Source of the DNA: Pseudomonas sp. SST3
Lineage (GTDB): Bacteria > Pseudomonadota > Gammaproteobacteria > Pseudomonadales > Pseudomonadaceae
Assembly: GCF_003325755.1 (NCBI RefSeq)
Contig: NZ_QORI02000014.1
Span: 61,990-125,989, forward strand
Direction: 5' to 3'
Length of the DNA stretch: 64,000 bases
Below, one piece after another: positions 28,501-36,569 of this stretch (positions are counted from its first letter, which is position 1; each line of letters starts with the position of its first letter). Both the position numbers and the translations under genes were made by a program. Below the pieces are notes generated by a model. That model was given only the letters and a program-made list of their open reading frames with translations, had not been told where the DNA came from and searched no databases.

Positions 28501-30591
28501 TTAAAGCAGAGGGCCGATGGTCCCACAGGACTTGTTCGCCGCATGCTTCTGCAGGACCGGCAACTGAGGGCGGTGCTTCCCGCTTTTCACATCCAGCGAC
28601 AGCGCGTACTCGCCCCACCATGGACCGGCCGCCCAGTAGGTGCTGGGAATGCAGTTCTGGTTGAGATACTTCAGCAGGTTGTCGGTCGCCACGATGGCCG
28701 AGGGCGAGAAATCCGGTGCACCGTGCTCGCCGATGAAGCCGCGAAGCCGGTTCTTTCTCAGCCACTCGACGAAGGGCTTGGCCCGGTTCACGCCGATCAT
28801 CGGATCGTAGACGGCGGAGCGGTTCGCATAGGTGCCGGAATAGTCCTTGTCCAGGTACAGGTGAGCTTCGTACACCAGCTTGTTCTTCGCGTCGCGCATC
28901 CAGGGGTTGGTGGCCAGCTGGGTGTTGTAGGACGGCCAATGGAAAGCACTGGACCAGCGGTCGCCCGAGACATAGATCCAGCGATTCTGATCGATGCCAC
29001 GAATCGCCTGCGCGGCCGCCAGCGCGGCGGCGGGCCACTTGCCATTGGTCGAATGGGGCTCATTCATCAGCCCGTAACCGTACACTGCCGGATGGTTGGC
29101 GACTTTCTGCACGATGCGGCGCCAGCCATCGGCGAAGGCGCTGATCGGAACGTCATTCGAGGCGATCAGTTTGCCGTAGTAACGGTAGTAGTTATGCATG
29201 TCGAGAATGACTTGCATGTTGTACTTCTGTGCGTGATTAAGGGTGGTCAACAACCGGCTGAGCTCGGCGGCGTTGAGTTCGCCATTGAGTTTCGGTTGGA
29301 TGCGTTCCCAGCGAAACGGCAGGCGGATCAGTTTCAGGTTGAGGTCGGCGTAGCGTTTGAAGTTGGCCTCGCTCGGGTAGATGTAATGGATCTGATGCTG
29401 GCCGGGTAGCCCAGCGTATTCGCCGAATTCCGCGCCAGCCAGATTGACCCCGACCAGGTGGATCGGATTGGCCGGTGCTGCGTCGGTGCCTGTCGCCGGA
29501 GCGGTACTTGTACCGGTGCTCGGATGGGTGAAGTCGGTGCTGCTCACCGAAACGGTTCGCGGATACCCAACGAGCATTCCATCGATGGTGCCGCCATCAA
29601 GCATTACAGTCATGTTGTCGCCGGAGTGGTAGACAACCTTCACGGTCAGGACCTGCCCGTTGGCGAACCGCACCTTCGCGCCCTTGTGATAGGCCGTTTT
29701 GTTGGCCGCGCTGGCTTTCACCGAAATGCCGGTGGAGCGATAGACGCCGTTGACGAAATCGGTGCCATTGAACGAGTTCAGAGCCGTGACCAGCGGTGCG
29801 GAGGTTGCCGGTGTGCTGGTCGCTGGTGCATCCGCCACTGGCGCGCTAGGTGCGGTCGGCGTGCTTGGCGCGGTAGCCGTCGTCGCGGCGAACAGTTTGT
29901 TCGGATAGCCAAGTGCGCCACTAAGCGCGCTGCCCGAGAGCATGACGCTCATGTTGCTGCCGGAAATGTACACGGCAGTGATGGAGCGAGTCTGGCCGTT
30001 TGCCAGTTTCACCGAGGTGCCCGGTTTGAATACCGACCGGTTGGTGGTGGTCAGCGGTATCGAGAAGCCTGCCGACCGGCGCCATACACCGTTCAGCCAG
30101 TCGCTGTTGGTGTAATTGTTAATGGCGCTGCTGTGCGCGGTCGTGGTGCTTGGTGTCGGTGTGGAGGTCGCCGGCGGTGTGCTGGAAACCGGCGCCGAGC
30201 CCAGTACCGCAACGGTATGAGGATAGCCGGTGGCCACGGCATCGAGCGTCGTGCCGGAAAGCATTACGCTCATGTGCGCGCCCGAGAAATAGATGACCTT
30301 AACGGTGCGTATCTGACCGTTTGCCAGTTTCACCTGCGCGTCTTTCTTGAAGGCGGCCTTGTTGGCGGTTGTCGCAGGAATCGAAAAGCCAGCGGACTTA
30401 CGCCAGGTGCCCTTGTTCCAATCCGGGCTGGTGAAGTTGTTGACCTTTGCCGTCGCGATGGTTTGCACGGCAGTGGCTGTCGAGGTGGTGGTTGCACTTG
30501 CTTGCTGCACAGTCGAGAAGCCGATCATTGCGGCGAGCAAAACGGCGCTTAGTGCTCCTCGTGGTACGCCCAATACTGCATTTAAGGACAT
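28501..30591 (-). CDS. secreted GH5 family glycoside hydrolase with three N-terminal repeats
   Basis: A 696-aa protein with a signal peptide, three related domains of about 80 residues (about 50-129, 157-235 and 271-349) joined by Thr/Ser/Pro/Ala linkers, and a GH5 barrel from about 378. The acid/base is in MNEPH (Glu near 511) and the nucleophile in IGEHGAP (Glu near 621), so the enzyme looks active on beta-glucan or a related polysaccharide. The repeats share W-[RK]-SAGFSIP, VKLANGQ and MSVMLSG and are of a type I cannot name; carbohydrate or matrix binding is inferred. The upstream region is unusually AT-rich. Confidence 0.88.
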   Translation of the reverse strand: MSLNAVLGVPRGALSAVLLAAMIGFSTVQQASATTTSTATAVQTIATAKVNNFTSPDWNKGTWRKSAGFSIPATTANKAAFKKDAQVKLANGQIRTVKVIYFSGAHMSVMLSGTTLDAVATGYPHTVAVLGSAPVSSTPPATSTPTPSTTTAHSSAINNYTNSDWLNGVWRRSAGFSIPLTTTNRSVFKPGTSVKLANGQTRSITAVYISGSNMSVMLSGSALSGALGYPNKLFAATTATAPSTPTAPSAPVADAPATSTPATSAPLVTALNSFNGTDFVNGVYRSTGISVKASAANKTAYHKGAKVRFANGQVLTVKVVYHSGDNMTVMLDGGTIDGMLVGYPRTVSVSSTDFTHPSTGTSTAPATGTDAAPANPIHLVGVNLAGAEFGEYAGLPGQHQIHYIYPSEANFKRYADLNLKLIRLPFRWERIQPKLNGELNAAELSRLLTTLNHAQKYNMQVILDMHNYYRYYGKLIASNDVPISAFADGWRRIVQKVANHPAVYGYGLMNEPHSTNGKWPAAALAAAQAIRGIDQNRWIYVSGDRWSSAFHWPSYNTQLATNPWMRDAKNKLVYEAHLYLDKDYSGTYANRSAVYDPMIGVNRAKPFVEWLRKNRLRGFIGEHGAPDFSPSAIVATDNLLKYLNQNCIPSTYWAAGPWWGEYALSLDVKSGKHRPQLPVLQKHAANKSCGTIGPLL
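29545..30444 (-). repeat. three protein-level tandem repeats in the GH5 gene
   Basis: The repeats span about 30444-30205, 30123-29887 and 29781-29545. Each has [VIL]N-[NS]-[FY], G-[TV]-[WY]-R, [KR]-[LF]-ANGQ, and GYP near its end. The first two are closest (WRKSAGFSIP against WRRSAGFSIP); the third has diverged. The linkers are low-complexity. Confidence 0.8.
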
Positions 30592-31167
30592 TGATATCTC
30601 CGGAACTTAATACGACAAAAGGCCGCGAGTGCCTTTTAAAAAATTGCGGAAGCATTCATGGATGATGCAACGAACGAAGCACTGACCAACGACGCCACCT
30701 ACTGCGCAAACGGAGCAGGTGTGCGGCTATTCGCCGTACCCGCTCTTGCGTGGATAGGCTTTATATAGATCGATGGTTTAATAGTGAAATTCTTTTGGCG
30801 CCGTAAAATCGACATCAATGTCGTTTTTTATTATTTAGTTTCATATCGCTACTATTCAATATCAATATGACATTAATTAGCGCTTCGCTATAAGTTACTG
30901 ATTTTTATAATAATTAAAAGTATGTTAAGTCATCGGCTGGCTATAGTTGCTTAACTAGCGTTTCGCTTGTTTTCCCACGGGCTCGTTGCTAACGGATCGA
31001 TGCGTATGTTGCGAAATGTTTCATTCGCGCGCCAAGCAGCAAACTTCGCGGGGAATCGAACGGTCGGGCGAGCTGAGGGCTGAAAGAGCCAGCCGGACAT
31101 GGTCGAACTGCGATGCAGTTGATTGAGCCATTTTGCCAATGCGTGCGATGGAATGGACGAAGGACTG
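30592..31167. other. AT-rich intergenic region
   Basis: A 576-bp gap. From about 30770 to 30960 the sequence is strongly AT-rich, unlike the rest of the window. A short stem CGACA-TCAA-TGTCG (30810-30823) followed by TTTTTTATTATTT could end transcripts on the plus strand. No credible gene is seen. It contains the GH5 promoter and is a plausible target for MvaT/H-NS-type silencing. Confidence 0.6.
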
Positions 31168-32925
31168 CTAGCGCACCTGATGCAGGCTATCGACGGTCAG
31201 TTCCAGCGCCTTGCGCATGTCCAGTCGGGCCGAGCGGCCGATGTCCTGGTTGCTCATCTGATAGCTGCGCTCGGATGGCAGGATCGGGGCGGTCAGGTCG
31301 TCCGCCTCTACCGGTTCGAAATCCCTGTCGCGGCCGATGGTCAGTGCGCTGCGGCGCAGCAGCTCACGCAGCTGTTCCGGGGCGAGCTGCGGGTTGATCG
31401 AGAGCATTGCTGCAATAATGCCGGTGACCATCGGTGTGGCGTACGAAGTGCCGCAATGCACCTCGCCGCGTTTGCCCGCTTCCAGCGTTGCGGCACGGGT
31501 GCAGGCAGAGGCTGTAATGTCGACGCGCATGTCGACGTTCGATGATGGCCGTTTGGTAACGTACTCCGGATGCTCCACCGGGACGTCGCGCTCCTCGTTG
31601 CGCTGGTGGCCGCCGACGACCAACAACTGCTCCGTAATGAAGGAGGAAGGCAGGCGGTAGTCGTCCTGCCCTGAACGGGCCGAGCCATTGCCGGCCGAGT
31701 TCACCACGAGCACATCAGGGTGTTCGCGGCGCAACCAGAGAAAGAACTCTTCCAGCAATTCCTCGTAGCCACTCATGGCGATGCCCGAGCGAATCAGTGA
31801 ATCCACCTCTTCGCCCGCAACGTCCCGGGCGCCGATGCGGTGGATGCCCCAGCTCCAGTTCAGCACCCGCACACCATCTTCGACCAGGTTCACCGAAGCG
31901 GCGACGTTAGCGGTAATGCCTGCATCGGAGTTGCGCTCGACTATCACTTCGAAGCCGGCGCTTGCGGGTTCCAGCGCGCTGAGGAAGCCGCTGTCGCCGG
32001 GTTCCATGCTGCGGGCGGCGAGAATGCCGGTGACGGTGCTGCCGTGTTCGCTCGGCACGTCGGCATCTCTGGCATAGACGCAGGTGCGTGGCGCGCGGGG
32101 ATCGCAGTCGCCGATATAAGGGGCGAACTCCGGGGCATCGAAGTCGAGGTTGCGTTCGATGATGCCGATGCGCACCGGCTGCGTTTCGATCGGGGCATGC
32201 TCGGACGGCAGACGATGACGGTAGTAATCCACCGCGTCGAGAAAACGATTGGCAACCCATTCGCTGGTGCGCGGCTTCCTGTCCCGGTCCTGCTCGACCG
32301 GCTCCTCGGGGCCGGATTCCTCGACCACTACCGCGTCCACGCTCACCTCGTTGCCCAGGCGCAGCACCAGGGCATCTCGCTCGGTCAGGTTCTTCACCGG
32401 CAGGCGCAGCTGATAGGTGTTGAGGGGCGCGATGGCACCGACTACCTCGGCGCCATACTTCCGGGCCAGGCGGTGGGATTCTTTCAGACCGTCGTGATTT
32501 TCCTCGATGATCAGGCTGATCAGGTTCAGGTAAGTGTTCAGCCCATCCATGTTCTTCGTCACTTCGTCAGGACCGGCCGCCAGCACGTGGCTTCTGCCCA
32601 GCGTCAGCCATACCGGGTTGCTCTGACGTTCGCCCTGCTCCAGCCAGAGCGGGCCGCTCTGGTGCTCACGCTTGCGCAGTGTCAGGCGCAACTTGCCGTT
32701 GTCGAGTCGGGACACCTCTAGCGGTTCTCCGCTCAGCAGTAGCTTGATATCGCCATCACCGAGCCCGTCGCTGCGCAGGCAGAAGGTCAACTGGTCGGCT
32801 GCAAAGAGGTCACCGCAACGCTGCACATCCTTGAGTCGTAGTGGATCCGCCTCGGCCATTGCCGGGTTGAGGGGCAGCCCCCCCAGCAGAAAACCGATCG
32901 CTACGGAGAGTCGGGCTGCCCTCAT
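31168..32925 (-). CDS. S8 subtilisin-like peptidase with Asp-to-Glu change at the first triad site
   Basis: A 585-aa secreted protein from ATG 32925, signal peptide ending NPAMA. About 230 residues precede the peptidase domain. The triad histidine is in SEHGSTVTGI (near 294), the oxyanion Asn in VNSAGNGS (near 413) and the serine in GTSYATPMV (near 494). The position of the catalytic Asp, normally in a VIDTG context, reads IGIIERNLD with Glu near 257. Activity is therefore uncertain. The start overlaps the egtD stop (ATGA), making this the third gene of egtB-egtD. Confidence 0.87.
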   Translation of the reverse strand: MRAARLSVAIGFLLGGLPLNPAMAEADPLRLKDVQRCGDLFAADQLTFCLRSDGLGDGDIKLLLSGEPLEVSRLDNGKLRLTLRKREHQSGPLWLEQGERQSNPVWLTLGRSHVLAAGPDEVTKNMDGLNTYLNLISLIIEENHDGLKESHRLARKYGAEVVGAIAPLNTYQLRLPVKNLTERDALVLRLGNEVSVDAVVVEESGPEEPVEQDRDRKPRTSEWVANRFLDAVDYYRHRLPSEHAPIETQPVRIGIIERNLDFDAPEFAPYIGDCDPRAPRTCVYARDADVPSEHGSTVTGILAARSMEPGDSGFLSALEPASAGFEVIVERNSDAGITANVAASVNLVEDGVRVLNWSWGIHRIGARDVAGEEVDSLIRSGIAMSGYEELLEEFFLWLRREHPDVLVVNSAGNGSARSGQDDYRLPSSFITEQLLVVGGHQRNEERDVPVEHPEYVTKRPSSNVDMRVDITASACTRAATLEAGKRGEVHCGTSYATPMVTGIIAAMLSINPQLAPEQLRELLRRSALTIGRDRDFEPVEADDLTAPILPSERSYQMSNQDIGRSARLDMRKALELTVDSLHQVR

Positions 32926-33893
32926 TGTCGGCGTTGCAGGTAATGCACGCTGAACAGGGTCTGCGAATCGGTCCACTGACCACTGCAGTCGAAGCCGGCG
33001 CTATTGGCGAGGTTGGCGAAGGACTGCAGCGTGTACTTGTATGAATTCTCGGTATGCAGGCTTTCGCCGGCATCGAAATGGAACCGCTGGCCTTCGATGG
33101 TCACATCCTGCGCTTCACGGCTGACCAGATGCATTTCGATGCGTGAGTCGTTGTCGTTGAAGAACGCCTGATGAGCGAAACGTGACGGGTCGATGTCGCT
33201 GTCCAGCTCCTGACGGATGCGCTGCAGCAGGTTCAGATTGAACGCGGCCGTGACTTGGGCGCGATCGTTATAAGCGGCCTCCAGAACGTCCCGGTCTTTG
33301 ACCAGGTCGACGCCGACCAGCATGCCGCCACCCTCCGGGAGAACCTCGTGTAGGTGCCCGAGTAGCTTGCGCGCCTGCAGAGGAGTGAAGTTGCCGATGC
33401 TGGATCCGGGAAAAAATACCAGGGGGTGATGAATGGTGAAGTCGGTCGGTAGCCTCAGTTCATCGGAGAAATCGGCGCAGGCGGCGTGAACCTCCAGCCA
33501 GGGGTAGTCCGCCGCCAAACGCTGAGTGCTGGTGAGCAAGAAGTCTTCTGAGATATCGATGCCCAGGTAGCTGACCGGGCGCAGCCCTTCGAGCAGCAGG
33601 CGTACCTTGCGGCTGGCGCCACTGCCCAGCTCGATCAGATCGGTCTGCGGCCCGGCGATTCTGCGGATGTCATTTGCCGCTTCGGCGAGAATCAGCTCTT
33701 CGGTGCGGGTGAGGTAGTACTCGGGCTGCAGACAGATTTGCTCGAACAGCTCCGAGCCGCGGCGATCATAGAAAAACTTCGGCGAGATGCGTTTCGGCGA
33801 GGCGGCAAAACCCGCCAGCGCTTCGTCACGCAGAGAAGCTTCGTGGGGCTGCTGGGTCTGGTCGTGGAAATGAACCGCTAATGCCATTTTCAT
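32922..33893 (-). CDS. egtD: L-histidine N-alpha-methyltransferase EgtD
   Basis: Trimethylates histidine to hercynine with SAM, the first step of ergothioneine synthesis. It has 323 aa from ATG 33893, which overlaps the egtB stop; a longer frame exists but has no family match. Visible features are RISPKFFYDRRGSELFEQIC, EYYLTRTEELIL, the SAM-site LIELGSGASRKVRLLL, and FFPGSSIGNF. Coupled by ATGA to both neighbours. Confidence 0.94.
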   Translation of the reverse strand: MKMALAVHFHDQTQQPHEASLRDEALAGFAASPKRISPKFFYDRRGSELFEQICLQPEYYLTRTEELILAEAANDIRRIAGPQTDLIELGSGASRKVRLLLEGLRPVSYLGIDISEDFLLTSTQRLAADYPWLEVHAACADFSDELRLPTDFTIHHPLVFFPGSSIGNFTPLQARKLLGHLHEVLPEGGGMLVGVDLVKDRDVLEAAYNDRAQVTAAFNLNLLQRIRQELDSDIDPSRFAHQAFFNDNDSRIEMHLVSREAQDVTIEGQRFHFDAGESLHTENSYKYTLQSFANLANSAGFDCSGQWTDSQTLFSVHYLQRRQ

Positions 33894-35185
33894 AGCTCCC
33901 TGGCCAGGCGCAGCCCGGCGAACTGCCAGCGCATGGACGGCTGGAAAAAATTGCGGTAGGTGGCGCGGATATGAGCTTCCGGCGTCGCACAGCAACCGCC
34001 GCGCAGGACCATCTGGCCGGACATGAACTTGCCGTTGTACTCGCCCAGACTGCCTTCCAGCGGTCGGAAGCCGGGATAGGGGCGGTAAGCGTCGGCTGTC
34101 CACTCCCAGACATCGCCGAACAGCTGCGCCGGTCCCTCATGGGGTGTGTTCGCCGCGACCGGTTGCAGGTGGTCGTTCTCGAGAAAGTTGCCGCGTTGTG
34201 GCTGGTCCATCGCCGCGACCTCCCATTCGGCCTCCCTGGGCAATCGGGCTCCGGCCCAGCGCGCATAAGCATCCGCTTCGAAGAAGCTGACGTGGCAGAC
34301 CGGCGCCTCCAGATCCAGCGGGCGCAAACCGCCGAGCGTCATCTCATGCCAGCTGTCCTCCTGACGCTGCCAGTACAGCGGTGAATGCCAGCCGCATTGC
34401 TGGATATGTGCCCAGCCATCGGACAGCCAGAGCTCGCTGCGCGCATAACCGCCGTCTGCGATGAACGACAGGTATTCACGATTGCTGACCGGGCGATCGG
34501 CCAGCTGGAAATCCTCGATGAACTGCCGATGCCGCGGCATTTCACAATCAAAGGCAAAACCACTGCCAGCATGGCCGATATGGCGCACGCCACCGGCATA
34601 GTCATGCCAGCGAATACGATCGTTATGCAGCGCCGGTGTCGGTCTCAAGTCGTCGCGGTAGACCGGATGCAGCGGGTTCTGCGCGAGGATGTGCTTGATA
34701 TCCATCAACAGCAGTTCCTGATGCTGCTGTTCGTGCTGCAGGCCGAGCTCGACCCTGCGCATGATTTCGCCGGCATGCTGCTGCGGTGGGTTGACCAGCA
34801 ACTCGCCCATGGCACGGTCGATGTGCTGGCGGAAGCGATACACATCCTCGACGCCTGGCCGCGAGATCAATCCGCGCTTGGCCCGCGGGAAGGGCGTGCC
34901 GTGGGTTTCATAGTAGGAGTTGAACAGGTGGTCATAAGCCGCATTGAGCGGTTTGTAGCCAGAGAGGTAGGGCTTGAGCAGGAACGCCTCGAAGAACCAG
35001 CTGACGTGTGCGAGGTGCCATTTCGGCGGGCTGACGTCAGGCATGCTCTGGATGACGTAGTCCTCGATCTGCAGCGGTGCGCAAATCACTTCGCTGGTTG
35101 CGCGGACCTGTCGGTAACGCTGCAGCAGATAGTCCAGTTCGGCGAGTGCTGGTTGCTGTTTTGGCTGTTCTGCCAGGTTGCCCAT
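33890..35185 (-). CDS. egtB: ergothioneine sulfoxide synthase EgtB
   Basis: Non-haem iron enzyme that joins hercynine to a thiol (gamma-glutamylcysteine or cysteine) with oxygen. It has 431 aa from ATG 35185. The N-terminal DinB-like domain supplies the iron ligands (HLAHVSWFFE and HEQQHQE); the C-terminal formylglycine-generating-like domain has LPREAEWEVAA, GDVWEWTADAY and LRGGCCATPE. With EgtD it makes the antioxidant ergothioneine; EgtC and EgtE are not in the window. Confidence 0.94.
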   Translation of the reverse strand: MGNLAEQPKQQPALAELDYLLQRYRQVRATSEVICAPLQIEDYVIQSMPDVSPPKWHLAHVSWFFEAFLLKPYLSGYKPLNAAYDHLFNSYYETHGTPFPRAKRGLISRPGVEDVYRFRQHIDRAMGELLVNPPQQHAGEIMRRVELGLQHEQQHQELLLMDIKHILAQNPLHPVYRDDLRPTPALHNDRIRWHDYAGGVRHIGHAGSGFAFDCEMPRHRQFIEDFQLADRPVSNREYLSFIADGGYARSELWLSDGWAHIQQCGWHSPLYWQRQEDSWHEMTLGGLRPLDLEAPVCHVSFFEADAYARWAGARLPREAEWEVAAMDQPQRGNFLENDHLQPVAANTPHEGPAQLFGDVWEWTADAYRPYPGFRPLEGSLGEYNGKFMSGQMVLRGGCCATPEAHIRATYRNFFQPSMRWQFAGLRLAREL

Positions 35186-35412
35186 GGGCGTCCCCCTTGT
35201 TCGATGCCTGGATTCGATGCCAGAACGGCCGAAAACCGCCTCTATAGCGACCCGAAGCGAGGCGCAAAAGTTTCTGCCGATGTAGATGCGAGAGCCGTTA
35301 CATGGGCTCACCGGCGCCTTTTGATGAAAGCAGCACAACCGCGATTGCGAAAGGCGCCGTGTCGGTTACTCGGCTGCCAGCGCTGTCATTGACCACGCAG
35401 GGGACGCCGGAC

Positions 35413-36108
35413 CTAGCTGTTCTCGGTCGGCGGAGTAGGGCGGATGAGAATCTCGTTGACATCCACATGGCGCGGCTGCGAGAGCGCATAGACCACCGCT
35501 CGGCCGATGTCCTCAGGCTGCATCGCATAGGCGGGCGGCTTGTCGAACAGCGGCGTGTCGACCATGCCCGGCTCGATCAGCGTGACCCGTACGCCCGTGC
35601 CGCGCAGCTCTTCGCGTACGCTCAGGCCCATGCCGGTCACCGCCCATTTGCTGGCGCTGTACATCGAGCCGGGAATGACGAAGCGGCCGGCTGCCGAGCC
35701 GGTTAACAGCAGGTGGCCGCGGCTGGCCTTGAGTGCTTCGATGCTGCAACGCAGGGTCAGGCCGACCCCGTAGACGTTGGTCAGCAGCATTTCGCGCCAG
35801 ACTTCAGGATCGGCGCCGCTGAAGCCGCCTTCGCTGCCCGGTATGCCGGCATTGGCGTAGACCGCATCGAGCTGGCCGAAATGATCCAGGGCCCGTTGCA
35901 CCATGGCCTGTTGTTCGGCGTACTCCTTGACATCGCAGCGGATCGCCAACGCCCGATCCGGTCCGCCGAGGTCGCTCACCAACCGTGCGAGCTTATGTTC
36001 GGAGCGCGCTGCCAGCGCCACGCGATAGCCAGCCTCGGCGGCGAGCCGGGCCGTGGCGGCGCCGATCCCGGAGGATGCACCGGTGATCAGAAGAACGGGA
36101 TTGCTCAT
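35413..36108 (-). CDS. SDR family oxidoreductase
   Basis: A 231-aa short-chain dehydrogenase. Cofactor motif TGASSGIG (residues 9-16), NAG in VYANAGIP, catalytic serine in LLLTGSAAG and the YxxxK in MYSASKWA. Substrate unknown; close to the YdfG/serine-dehydrogenase-like group. It lies between egtB and a small DUF1652-like gene, all minus strand, but 227 bp from egtB so not clearly in that operon. Confidence 0.88.
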   Translation of the reverse strand: MSNPVLLITGASSGIGAATARLAAEAGYRVALAARSEHKLARLVSDLGGPDRALAIRCDVKEYAEQQAMVQRALDHFGQLDAVYANAGIPGSEGGFSGADPEVWREMLLTNVYGVGLTLRCSIEALKASRGHLLLTGSAAGRFVIPGSMYSASKWAVTGMGLSVREELRGTGVRVTLIEPGMVDTPLFDKPPAYAMQPEDIGRAVVYALSQPRHVDVNEILIRPTPPTENS

Positions 36109-36135
36109 GGTCGTCCTCGTCTGGTCGCAGAAGCG

Positions 36136-36447
36136 TCAGTAGTTCGGCGGGGTTTCCGGAATGCCGGTGCTATCGGTAATGGACGGCATGGTCCAGGGCT
36201 CGAGACGATGATCCTTGTCCTCAACGTCCAGTCGCGCCTGCTCGATGACGCTGCCAAGATGCTGCGGGTTGCTGTATTCCTCCCGCGACACGCTGGGCAC
36301 CCGCAGCACCTCGGTGCCGCTACCCGACATGACGGTAAAGCCGAAACTGTCCTCATCCGGGTTGGCGCTGGTCACGCAGCCGCATGGGAGGAAGGCCTCG
36401 GTGACGAGTTGCATCGCATCATCGAGCGTCAGTGGTTGGTTACTCAT
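36136..36447 (-). CDS. DUF1652-like small protein
   Basis: A 103-aa protein from ATG 36447, with GGAG six bases upstream; longer starts overlap the lhr leader. The central [21 protein letters not shown] resembles the DUF1652 family found mainly in Pseudomonas. No signal peptide. Function unknown. It is divergent from lhr and 27 bp upstream of the SDR gene, so the two may be co-transcribed. Confidence 0.6.
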   Translation of the reverse strand: MSNQPLTLDDAMQLVTEAFLPCGCVTSANPDEDSFGFTVMSGSGTEVLRVPSVSREEYSNPQHLGSVIEQARLDVEDKDHRLEPWTMPSITDSTGIPETPPNY

Positions 36448-36569
36448 GGCGTTCTCCATCGTCAGGCTGTCTGAAGTGGACCGCCGGGGAGGGCTGCCGT
36501 TTCCTGGCAAGCGACGGGCTGCGGTTGTTTAGCCTTGTAGCCGAGCCGCGGCGGCAGCATATTCAGTGC

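Noticed and set aside
30951..31139. 62-aa minus-strand open frame in the AT-rich gap
   Set aside because: No ribosome-binding site, and it crosses a sharp composition change; not supported as a gene.
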